Shown one piece after another: positions 1 to 5,880 of a DNA stretch of 6,852 bases. Source of the stretch: an uncultured Clostridia bacterium (GTDB lineage: Bacteria > Bacillota > Clostridia > TANB77 > CAG-508); contig CANRFX010000061.1 of NCBI GenBank assembly GCA_947629995.1, positions 1 through 6,852 on the forward strand, in the 5' to 3' direction. The translations under genes and the position numbers were made by a program. The notes under the pieces were generated by a model. The model was not told where the DNA came from, ran no database searches, and worked only from the letters and a program-made list of their open reading frames with translations. Within the stretch, counting starts at the first letter, position 1. Every line of letters starts with the position of its first letter.

Positions 1-413
1 AAAACTTTCTTATTAGTTTCTGACTCATATTTATTTGCCATTTCTTCTTCTACTTTTTCTATTTTTCCAGTTTTATTATTAATTAATAACCATTTAGAAG
101 TAGCAATAACACATAAATTATTTTGTTCATCATAGATTTCAAAATCTCTATAAGCATAATATTTTATGATTTTTCTTGACCATGTGTGTATTTCAAGAGT
201 TTGTCCATATTCTGGTCTTTTTATTACCTCTAGCTTCCAATCTAATAAAATCCAACTTACTCCTGTTTTTTCAGAAGTATTAATACCATATCCAACACTA
301 TCTGAATGATATGCTGCTATATTTTCTAAATATTCTAATATTGCTTTATTACTTATTTTATTTCCTTTCCATACATCTTTTAATCCAATTTTAAAATTTT
401 CTTTGTATATCAT
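1..413 (-). CDS. Acyl-ACP thioesterase, N-terminal part (cut by left edge)
   Basis: Partial gene: 137 complete codons from ATG at 413 to the window edge, with no stop. The protein matches the first hot-dog domain of the acyl-ACP thioesterase family (FatA/FatB-like, Pfam Acyl-ACP_TE). It opens with a short beta strand, then a helix around residues 22-37 (SNKAILEYLENIAAYHSD), then the family's WILLDWKLEVIKRPEYGQ stretch and TWSRKIIKYYAYRDFEIYD, followed by SKWLLINNKTGK. These enzymes hydrolyse acyl-ACP to free fatty acid in the cytoplasm. The catalytic residues, which lie in the second domain, are outside the window. A purine-rich AGGGGA about nine bases upstream supports the start. The gene begins only about 30 bases beyond the hairpin that follows pgi, leaving no room for its own promoter in that gap, so it is probably reached by read-through from pgi or from a promoter inside the pgi end. 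Family call is firm; substrate chain length cannot be judged. Confidence 0.88.
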   Translation of the reverse strand, partial: MIYKENFKIGLKDVWKGNKISNKAILEYLENIAAYHSDSVGYGINTSEKTGVSWILLDWKLEVIKRPEYGQTLEIHTWSRKIIKYYAYRDFEIYDEQNNLCVIATSKWLLINNKTGKIEKVEEEMANKYESETNKKV

Positions 414-430
414 AATTATTATTCCCCTTT

Positions 431-473
431 TTTAAAATTTTATAAAGTTGCCAATATAATATTTGGCAACTTT
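431..473 (-). terminator. Hairpin terminator after pgi
   Basis: A perfect 11-bp stem pairs 444-454 with 463-473 around an 8-base loop, 15 bases beyond the pgi stop. On the minus strand it is followed by a T-rich but interrupted tract (TTTATAAAATTTT), so termination may be partial and let some transcripts continue into the thioesterase gene. The plus strand also has a run of five T after the stem, so it could stop antisense transcription too. Confidence 0.75.
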
Positions 474-487
474 TTGAAGTTCTTTAT

Positions 488-1796
488 TTAATAACCTGGT
501 TTTTTTAATAATTTAAACATATTTTTCTTATATTCTTCTACTCCTGGTTGATTAAATGGGTTTACACCTAATAACATTCCTGACATAGCACATGCTTTTT
601 CGAAGAAGTAAATTAATTCTCCTAAATTTTTTTCATCTAATTTGTTCATTTTTAACAAAATATTTGGAACTCCTCCTGTAAGATGAGCTTTTACAGTTCC
701 TTGCATTGCTTTTTTATTTACATAGTCTAATCCTTTTCCTGCTAAATAATTTAATCCATCTAAATCGTCATCATCTGGATTAATTTTAATGTCAGTATTT
801 GGATTTTCTATTGCTATTACTGTTTCAAATAAATTTCTTCTTCCATCTTGTATATATTGTCCCATAGAATGTAAATCTGTTGTAAAATCCACTCCTGCTG
901 GAAAAATTCCTTTTTTATTTTTCCCTTCACTTTCTCCAAATAGTTGCTTCCACCATTCTGTAAAATAGTGCATTTTAGGTTCATAATTTACTAATATTTC
1001 TATTTTTTTACGTGCTCTATATAAAATATTTCTTGCTACTGCATATTGATAACATTCATTATATTTTAAATTTGGATCTGCAAATCTTTCTTGCCCGATT
1101 CTAGCTCCTTCCATTAATTTATCTATATCAATTCCTGCTACTGCTATTGGAAGTAACCCTACTGCAGTTAGAACAGAATATCTTCCACCAATATTATCTG
1201 GTACTACAAATGTTTCATATCCTTCGTTTTGTGCTAATGTTTTTAATGCTCCTTTTTCTTTGTCTGTTGTAGCATAAATTCTACTTCTTGCTTCATCTAT
1301 TCCATATTTATTTTCTAATATTTCTCTAAAAATTCTGAATCCAATTGCTGGTTCTGTCGTAGTTCCAGATTTTGATATTACATTAATTGAAAAATCTTTA
1401 TTTCCAATATAATCAATTAATTCATTTATATAATTAGGACTTAAGTTGTTTCCTACATATAGAATTTGTGGATATTTTCTTTGTTCATTTGGAAGTAAAT
1501 TGTAAAATGAACTTGTTAATGCTTCAATTACTGCTCTTGCACCTAAATAAGAGCCTCCGAATTCCTATTACAATTAGAATATCTGATTCTTTTTTTATTT
1601 TTTGAGCAGCTTTTTTTATTCTGTTGAATTCTTTCTTATCATAATTAGTTGGAAGTCCTAACCATCCTACAAAATCATCTTCTTTGTCTTCTCTTGAGTG
1701 TAAATTATTATGTATTTCTTCTACTTGTTTTTTGTATTTTAAAATACTTGCTTGTGGAATTTTACTATTTGTTAAATTTAGTTTAATTTCTGACAT
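488..1796 (-). CDS. pgi: Glucose-6-phosphate isomerase, interrupted by one +1 frameshift site
   Basis: Interconverts glucose 6-phosphate and fructose 6-phosphate in glycolysis, in the cytoplasm. Reading from ATG at 1796 gives 79 residues ending in ...ILIVIGI, then the frame breaks. Dropping one C (plus-strand G at 1559) continues as GGSYLGARAVIEAL, the family's conserved glycine-rich segment, for another 356 residues to TAA at 488. The total is 435 residues, near the usual ~450 of Firmicute enzymes. Visible landmarks in the joined protein: SKSGTT (about 141-146), the first PGI signature GGRYSVLTAVG (about 203-213), QLFGESEGK with the catalytic Glu near 288, DLHSMGQ with His near 309, and the second signature NPFNQPGVEEYK with Lys near 423. 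Without the shift the product is a 90-residue fragment. The gene has its own promoter, an SD-like AGAGG ten bases before the ATG, and a terminator. No other lesion is present, which argues against an old pseudogene. Confidence 0.95.
1556..1560 (-). other. +1 frameshift site 1 (T|CGG|A) in pgi
   Basis: Coding strand reads GGA ATT C GGA GGC. In the zero frame ATT is followed by CGG, and the frame ends 11 codons later at TGA. Omitting the C gives ATT GGA GGC TCT, that is Ile-Gly-Gly-Ser of the conserved GIGGSYLGA segment, with no added or missing residue. The extra base is plus-strand G1559. A weak SD-like AGGA lies directly before the ATT codon. The break itself is certain from the sequence; whether it is programmed recoding or an error is open. 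Confidence 0.9.
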
Positions 1797-1834
1797 ACTT
1801 AACTAACCTCTTTTCTTTCGAATTCTACAAACTT

Positions 1835-1863
1835 ATTATATATAAATGTAGTATAAATTTCAA
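1835..1863 (-). promoter_or_regulatory. Sigma-A promoter of pgi
   Basis: On the minus strand a -35 box TTGAAA (1858-1863) and a perfect -10 box TATAAT (1835-1840) are separated by exactly 17 bases. Transcription would start near 1828, giving a leader of roughly 30 bases that contains AGAGG, ten bases before the pgi ATG. The promoter lies between the spoIIP terminator and pgi, so pgi is likely an independent, vegetatively expressed unit. Confidence 0.8.
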
Positions 1864-1873
1864 GATTTATTTT

Positions 1874-1938
1874 TAATTTTAAAAAAAATTGTCAAAAAGC
1901 TCCGTCCCTGATGACAATTTTGACAATTTTTAAAATTA
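1874..1938 (-). terminator. Long hairpin terminator after spoIIP with GGGACGG loop
   Basis: A perfect 14-bp stem pairs 1884-1897 with 1918-1931 and leaves a 20-base loop; a further 7 bp (1874-1880 with 1932-1938) extends it after a three-base bulge and overlaps the spoIIP stop codon. On the minus strand the stem runs into eight consecutive T, typical of a factor-independent terminator. The 5' half carries the word AATTGTCA twice, so either copy can pair with the same TGACAATT and the hairpin can adopt two registers. The loop contains ATCAGGGACGGAGC. Confidence 0.85.
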
Positions 1939-3097
1939 AATTACTTCGTTTATTACTTTTGCTAAGTATTTCATACTTGTTAAACATTGCTCTAAAGTAT
2001 TTCCAGTTGCTCCTACTTCTATAATACTCGCACATTTAGCTACATGCTGATTATATCTTGATTTGGTTAGCATTATTGGTTTGAATAAACCTGGATAAAG
2101 TTCTTCTGCCTTTTGTTGAATCTTAATTGCAAATTTTAAATTTTGATTCCAATTAGGATGCCATAATCCACTATTATCTGTTCCGAATTACAAACATAAT
2201 TTGTGCTGCTACATCATTTTCTCCTATTTTTACAATTGGAGCATAGTCACTTCTACTTCCTATAGCATCTCTATGTAAATCTATAACTATATCACTTGGT
2301 GTTGTTTTTTCTAAATTTTCTACAGCTGTTAAAGAATGTGCATATGATCCATTATAAGACGGATAATCATGATATGATGTGTCATGTACTACATTGAAAT
2401 TATATTCTTTTAATTTGTTTTCTAATTCTGTTCCAACTTTTACTACAGTATAGTTTAAATCTGTTGTTCTAAAATTTCCTGTTGGTGTATATGGATAAGC
2501 ATCACTTGGAGTATAACTTTCACATGTATGTGTATGGAACAATATAACATTTCGGTTTTCAGTTGTAACATCTGGTGTTAACATTTCTTCAGTTAATTGA
2601 TATTCAGTTTCATTTTTTATTTTAATATTTTGATATTGACTATTAAAACTTTCTTTTAATGGATTGTTTGTTATTACTTGTGTACTTAGTCCTCCTTCTG
2701 GTAACTGTGTAGCTGTTTGCTCTTCCAGCTGTTTTTCTTTTTCAGTTTTTTCTTCACCTACTGTTTTTTCGTCTTTCGCATTTTCTTTATTTTCTTCTAT
2801 GGTTCTAATTGAGCTGATTTGAGTTTTTAAAATTCCTTGCCAGACACTTTCTTTTTCTATTTTATTAATTTGTTCTTGGATATTATCTGTTTCTTTATTT
2901 TCTATTCCTACAGTTGGAACTGTTGTTTCTAAACATTCTACCATATTATTTTGAAAAAAAGATTTTTCTATTTTTTTTGAGCTGTCTACAATATTAGAAA
3001 AATAATTGCTTCCTATTACAACAACTACAACCGTTATTATCATGCCTATTAAATATTTTTTTATATCTTTCATTTTTATTACAGTTACATTAAACAT
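1936..3097 (-). CDS. spoIIP: Stage II sporulation protein P, interrupted by one +1 frameshift site
   Basis: SpoIIP is a membrane-anchored peptidoglycan amidase/endopeptidase that works with SpoIID and SpoIIM during engulfment of the forespore. The start ATG at 3097 is chosen because a perfect AAGGAG lies six bases upstream; the GTG at 3115 lies upstream of that site and has no better one. The N-terminus has one membrane helix (about 15-33), then a Lys/Glu-rich linker (about 100-127), then the catalytic domain: HTHTCESY (188-195) and DLHRDA (273-278). After residue 304 (MFVI) the frame breaks; removing one C restores GTDNSGLWHPNWNQNL and 82 further residues, including SIIEVGATGNTLE with the conserved Glu at about 360. 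Total 386 residues. Unshifted translation stops three codons past the site and lacks the EVG motif, so it should be inactive. The gene is a single-gene unit between two terminators, and gpr, its partner in Bacillus subtilis, is absent. Confidence 0.93.
2182..2186 (-). other. +1 frameshift site 2 (T|CGG|A) in spoIIP
   Basis: Coding strand reads GTA ATT C GGA ACA GAT. The zero frame gives Ile-Arg(CGG)-Asn-Arg-stop (TAA). Skipping the C gives Ile-Gly-Thr-Asp and rejoins the conserved SpoIIP C-terminus. The extra base is plus-strand G2185. The five-base core TCGGA and even the preceding codon ATT are identical to the site in pgi. No SD-like element is evident just upstream. Confidence 0.9.
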
Positions 3098-3103
3098 TTT
3101 TTT

Positions 3104-3109
3104 CTCCTT
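3104..3109 (-). promoter_or_regulatory. Ribosome binding site fixing the spoIIP start
   Basis: AAGGAG on the minus strand, separated by six bases from ATG at 3097. It rules out the longer GTG-initiated reading frame, in which this element would itself be translated. Confidence 0.8.
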
Positions 3110-3132
3110 GTCCACAAAACTATCCTATAACT

Positions 3133-3163
3133 ATTTATATTCATTTATTATAGATAATATTAC
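3133..3163 (-). promoter_or_regulatory. Possible sigma-E-type promoter of spoIIP
   Basis: On the minus strand GTAATATT (3156-3163) is followed after 14 bases by AATATAAAT (3133-3141). This resembles the mother-cell sigma-E pattern (ATATT in the -35 region, CATA-A-T in the -10 region) that drives spoIIP in Bacillus subtilis. It sits between the upstream terminator and the spoIIP ribosome binding site. The region is so A+T-rich that a chance match is possible. Confidence 0.35.
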
Positions 3164-3175
3164 ATTTTTAGGCAC

Positions 3176-3205
3176 AAAAAAAGAAAGCCTTTTAAAAGCT
3201 TTCTT
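3176..3205 (-). terminator. Terminator after the small membrane protein gene
   Basis: AAGAAAGC (3181-3188) pairs with GCTTTCTT (3198-3205), and the inner CTTTTAAAA can close further. On the minus strand the stem is followed by a run of seven T. It begins 14 bases beyond the stop of the membrane protein gene and separates it from spoIIP. Confidence 0.85.
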
Positions 3206-3218
3206 ACTTAATCTTTTA

Positions 3219-3557
3219 TTATACTTTTTTCCAGAACCAATCTAAGCTGTTATCAATACTTTTCTTTCCAGTTGCTTTTGCTTCTATATCGTCAACCCAT
3301 AAATAAGCAAAGAAACTAATTAGAACAAATATGAAGTCTATTGCTATACATCTAGATAAAGTTGATATCATATATCTATATTCTTCTGATAAAGTAGCAA
3401 TTTGTGCTACATGCATAATTAGAATAATTAGATATGCAAATAAAACAATAGCATTAATATAACTTTTTTTAATTTCTTGTGCTAAAAAAATTAATAATAC
3501 AGTTGCAGCTAACATTAATATTAACGTTAAAGCATTTGATATATCAAAAATAAACAT
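3219..3557 (-). CDS. Small three-helix membrane protein of unknown function
   Basis: 112 residues starting MFIFDISNAL. Three hydrophobic segments are visible: about 6-25 (LTLILMLAATVLLIFLAQ), about 33-54 (INAIVLFAYLIILIMHVAQ) and about 70-88 (AIDFIFVLISFFAYLWV). A charged tail of about 24 residues follows (DDIEAKATGKK...DWFWKKV). A short polar stretch with SEEYRYM separates helices 2 and 3. I do not recognise a family and see no catalytic motif. ATG at 3557 is preferred over ATG at 3572 because GGAGGGAG lies just upstream of the former and inside the reading frame of the latter. The gene has its own promoter and a strong terminator, so it is a monocistronic unit between glmM and spoIIP. Codon use and composition are like the neighbours, and there is no CGG codon. 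Whether it has a sporulation role is not shown. Confidence 0.75.
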   Translation of the reverse strand: MFIFDISNALTLILMLAATVLLIFLAQEIKKSYINAIVLFAYLIILIMHVAQIATLSEEYRYMISTLSRCIAIDFIFVLISFFAYLWVDDIEAKATGKKSIDNSLDWFWKKV

Positions 3558-3562
3558 CTTAA

Positions 3563-3570
3563 CTCCCTCC
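3563..3570 (-). promoter_or_regulatory. Ribosome binding site fixing the membrane protein start
   Basis: GGAGGGAG on the minus strand, with the GGAGG core eight bases from ATG at 3557. It decides in favour of the shorter protein, since the upstream ATG at 3572 would translate through it and has no comparable site of its own. Confidence 0.75.
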
Positions 3571-3598
3571 ATTTTCTTTTGTTTATAATACTACCTAT

Positions 3599-3627
3599 AT
3601 AGTAACACTATTTTTATTTTTTATCAA
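3599..3627 (-). promoter_or_regulatory. Sigma-A-like promoter of the small membrane protein
   Basis: On the minus strand TTGATA (3622-3627) and TACTAT (3599-3604) are separated by 17 bases, about 45 bases upstream of the start codon. The short inverted repeat TAGT-AAC-ACTA overlaps the -10 box, and a palindrome TAACAT-TT-ATGTTA (3649-3662) lies just upstream of the -35 box, between the promoter and the glmM stop. Either could bind a regulator, but this is only a possibility. The glmM end has no convincing terminator of its own here, so read-through from the argS-glmM operon may also feed the gene. Confidence 0.6.
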
Positions 3628-3670
3628 TTGTTTTTTATTACATTTTTATAACATTTATGTTACAAAATAT

Positions 3671-5035
3671 TTACAATAACTTTTTTTCTATTAATTTTGC
3701 GATTTCATTTGCTTTTTTTGTAATATATTCTTGATTTTCTCCTTCTATCATAACTCTTACTAAAGGTTCTGTTCCAGAAGGTCTAATTAAAATTCTTCCG
3801 TTTTCTGCAAATTCTTCATTTAGTTTTGAAATTGCTTGTTTTATTTCTTTATCTTTTTCATAATCATATTTTTTTTCTGAATTTACTTTTGCATTTACTA
3901 ATACTTGTGGATATATTTTTATTATATTTCCAAGTTCTGATGCTTTTTTATTAGTTTCAAATATTGTATTAATTAACATTAAAGAAGTAAGAATCCCATC
4001 TCCTGTTGGATTATAATCTAATAAAATAACATGACCAGATTGTTCTCCTCCAAGATTAAACCCTTGTTTTAACATTTCTTCTAAAACGTATCTGTCTCCT
4101 ACTTTTGTTTGAACTAAGTTTAATCCATTTTCTTTTACATATTTGTTTAACCCTAAGTTACTCATAACAGTTGCAACTATTGTATCTTTTTTTAATTTTC
4201 CCTTTTCTTTTAGATTGCTTGCTATAATTGCCATTAATTTATCTCCATCGATTTCATTACCTTTTTCATCTATTGCTAAGCATCTGTCACCATCACCATC
4301 ATATGCAACTCCTAAATTTAATTTGTTTTCTAATACAAATTTTTTTAAACCCTCTAAATGAGTAGATCCACAGTTTTCATTTATGTTTATTCCATTTGGA
4401 TTATTATTTATAATTTTATAATTAATGCCTAGAGTTTTGAATACTTTTTCTGCTACATATGAAGTTGCACCATTTGCAGTATCTAAACCTACAATAAAAT
4501 CATCTTTTTTATTATTTTTAATTGTTTCATAAAATTTGTTTTTAAAAAAATCCACATATTCATCAATTAAATCTAAAGAATATTCTGAAATACCGATTTT
4601 ATCATTTACAGCTGTTAATTCATTTAATTTTCCTGAATCCATAACTTCTTCAATTTCTTCTTCTAAAGCATCTGGTATTTTCATTCCTTTATTACTGAAA
4701 TATTTAATTCCATTAAATTCATATGTATTATGTGATGCAGAAATAACAACACTAGCATCTGCATTTAATTTTCTTGTTAAATATGCTACTGCTGGTGTTG
4801 GTATAACACCTAATAATTTTACATTTGCTCCATAACTTAAGAAACCTGCTACCATTGCACTCTCAATTAAAGTTCCTGATATACGAGTATCTCTCCCTAT
4901 TAAAATTGTAGGTTTATGGTTTGCATGTTTTGACAATACATAAGCACCTGCTTTTGCTACTTTATATACTAATTCAGGTGACAATTCTGTATTTGCAATT
5001 CTCCTAATCCCATCTGTTCCAAAATATTTTCTCAT
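3671..5035 (-). CDS. glmM: Phosphoglucosamine mutase
   Basis: Converts glucosamine 6-phosphate to glucosamine 1-phosphate, the step toward UDP-GlcNAc for peptidoglycan. Complete at 454 residues, close to the usual ~450. The four alpha-D-phosphohexomutase landmarks are present: the phosphoserine loop SASHN in VVISASHNTYEFNGIKYF (near residue 100), the metal loop DGDGDR, the sugar-specificity loop GGEQSGHV, and the phosphate-binding loop RPSGTEPLVRVM near the C-terminus. The start MRKYFGTDGIRRIAN is the typical GlmM opening and separates it from other phosphohexomutases. ATG at 5035 is preceded by AAGAGGTAAGG. It begins 18 bases after the phosphatase gene and is probably co-transcribed with it and argS. 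The frame is intact and contains no zero-frame CGG, in contrast to pgi, spoIIP and argS. Confidence 0.97.
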   Translation of the reverse strand: MRKYFGTDGIRRIANTELSPELVYKVAKAGAYVLSKHANHKPTILIGRDTRISGTLIESAMVAGFLSYGANVKLLGVIPTPAVAYLTRKLNADASVVISASHNTYEFNGIKYFSNKGMKIPDALEEEIEEVMDSGKLNELTAVNDKIGISEYSLDLIDEYVDFFKNKFYETIKNNKKDDFIVGLDTANGATSYVAEKVFKTLGINYKIINNNPNGININENCGSTHLEGLKKFVLENKLNLGVAYDGDGDRCLAIDEKGNEIDGDKLMAIIASNLKEKGKLKKDTIVATVMSNLGLNKYVKENGLNLVQTKVGDRYVLEEMLKQGFNLGGEQSGHVILLDYNPTGDGILTSLMLINTIFETNKKASELGNIIKIYPQVLVNAKVNSEKKYDYEKDKEIKQAISKLNEEFAENGRILIRPSGTEPLVRVMIEGENQEYITKKANEIAKLIEKKLL

Positions 5036-5053
5036 TTAGACCTTACCTCTTTC

Positions 5054-5836
5054 CTATCTTTTTAATTTTAATATTAGTTTTTCTTTCCATGTTAATTCTA
5101 TATTATTCGGTTTTTTTATTGGTATTCTTTTATTTTGTAAAACAAGGCTAGGATTAATTGTAGTTAATTTTTCTAATTCTTCATTTCCTATTATTTCCTC
5201 TATTTTTTCTAATATAGTTGGTATTTTAGGATAAATAGTATTTGATCTATGGACATCACTTCCTAAAAAATGTATCATATTATTTTCTAATAATTTCTTC
5301 ACTATTATTTTTGCTTTTTCTCCATAATATCCATCTATACTAGCATAATTTGCCTGCATTAATACACCTAAATCTATTAAATCATAAATCAATTCTAAAT
5401 CTTTCTGAACAAAAGAATATCTTTCTGGATGTGCTAAAATAGGAACTAATTTATATTGCATCATTTCATATACAATATCATATAGGTTCATAGGTTCTAT
5501 ATTTAATGGCATCTCAAAAAGTATATAACTTGTATTATTAATTGTAGAAGCTTTTTTTTCTTCTAATAATTTAATTATATTTTCAGATAAATAAATTTCA
5601 TTTCCTAAATATAAATCTATATTAATATTGTATTGACTTAGCTTTTGATTAATTGCTTGTAATAATATTTCTCTTTCTGGTATTGCTGTTTCGTAGTATC
5701 CTTCCATATAATGAGAAGTGCTAATAATTGATTTAAACCCAACTTTTTGTGCTTCTTTTAATAACTTCATTGTTTCATCAATATCTCTTGCACCATCATC
5801 TACACTAGGTATTATATGTGAATGTAGGTCAATCAT
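5054..5836 (-). CDS. CpsB/YwqE-type tyrosine-protein phosphatase (PHP family)
   Basis: 260 residues, about the length of CpsB/CapC/YwqE proteins, which are manganese-dependent phosphotyrosine phosphatases of the PHP fold acting on bacterial tyrosine kinases that control capsule and polysaccharide synthesis. Metal-binding motifs appear in order: DLHSHIIPSVDDGA (3-16), TSHY (about 40-43), GNEIY (about 78-82), ILAHPERY (about 133-140), QANYASIDGYYG and FLGSDVHRS (about 190-198). The DDG after the first His-x-His is characteristic of this family as opposed to histidinol phosphatases. ATG at 5836 has AGAGGAAG upstream; argS ends 44 bases before it and glmM starts 18 bases after it. No cognate tyrosine kinase or glycosyltransferase is visible in the window, so the substrate is unknown. 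The frame is intact and ends in TAG. The family call is firm, the physiological role is inferred. Confidence 0.88.
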   Translation of the reverse strand: MIDLHSHIIPSVDDGARDIDETMKLLKEAQKVGFKSIISTSHYMEGYYETAIPEREILLQAINQKLSQYNINIDLYLGNEIYLSENIIKLLEEKKASTINNTSYILFEMPLNIEPMNLYDIVYEMMQYKLVPILAHPERYSFVQKDLELIYDLIDLGVLMQANYASIDGYYGEKAKIIVKKLLENNMIHFLGSDVHRSNTIYPKIPTILEKIEEIIGNEELEKLTTINPSLVLQNKRIPIKKPNNIELTWKEKLILKLKR

Positions 5837-5880
5837 TTTTTTACTTCCTCTCCATAATAATTTCTAATTTAGTATTTTCA

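Noticed and set aside
1556..1564. Linker or adapter scar, because the extra base in pgi creates GAATTC
   Set aside because: The other two sites read GAATTA and GAGTTT after TCC, so no common restriction site or linker is present, and gene sequence is continuous on both sides.
488..1796. pgi as two separate genes (a 90-residue protein and a C-terminal protein starting at 1114)
   Set aside because: The sequence between 1115 and 1558 continues the same conserved isomerase reading without a stop, and the 90-residue frame matches the PGI N-terminus until the extra C. The ATG at 1114 is only an internal methionine.
3098..3115. GTG start at 3115 for SpoIIP
   Set aside because: The AAGGAG ribosome binding site lies between this GTG and the ATG at 3097 with ideal spacing to the ATG.
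3006..3245. Plus-strand open frame over the spoIIP start and intergenic region
   Set aside because: It is antisense to spoIIP and two minus-strand signals, is low in complexity, and lacks a ribosome binding site and any recognisable motif.
3649..3662. Palindrome TAACAT-TT-ATGTTA as the glmM terminator
   Set aside because: The stem is only six weak base pairs with no T run directly after it on the minus strand. It could equally be an operator or chance, so it is only noted under the promoter.
4143..4835. Plus-strand open frames inside glmM
   Set aside because: They are antisense to a complete, motif-rich glmM and reflect A+T-rich codon bias, with no start signals or family resemblance.
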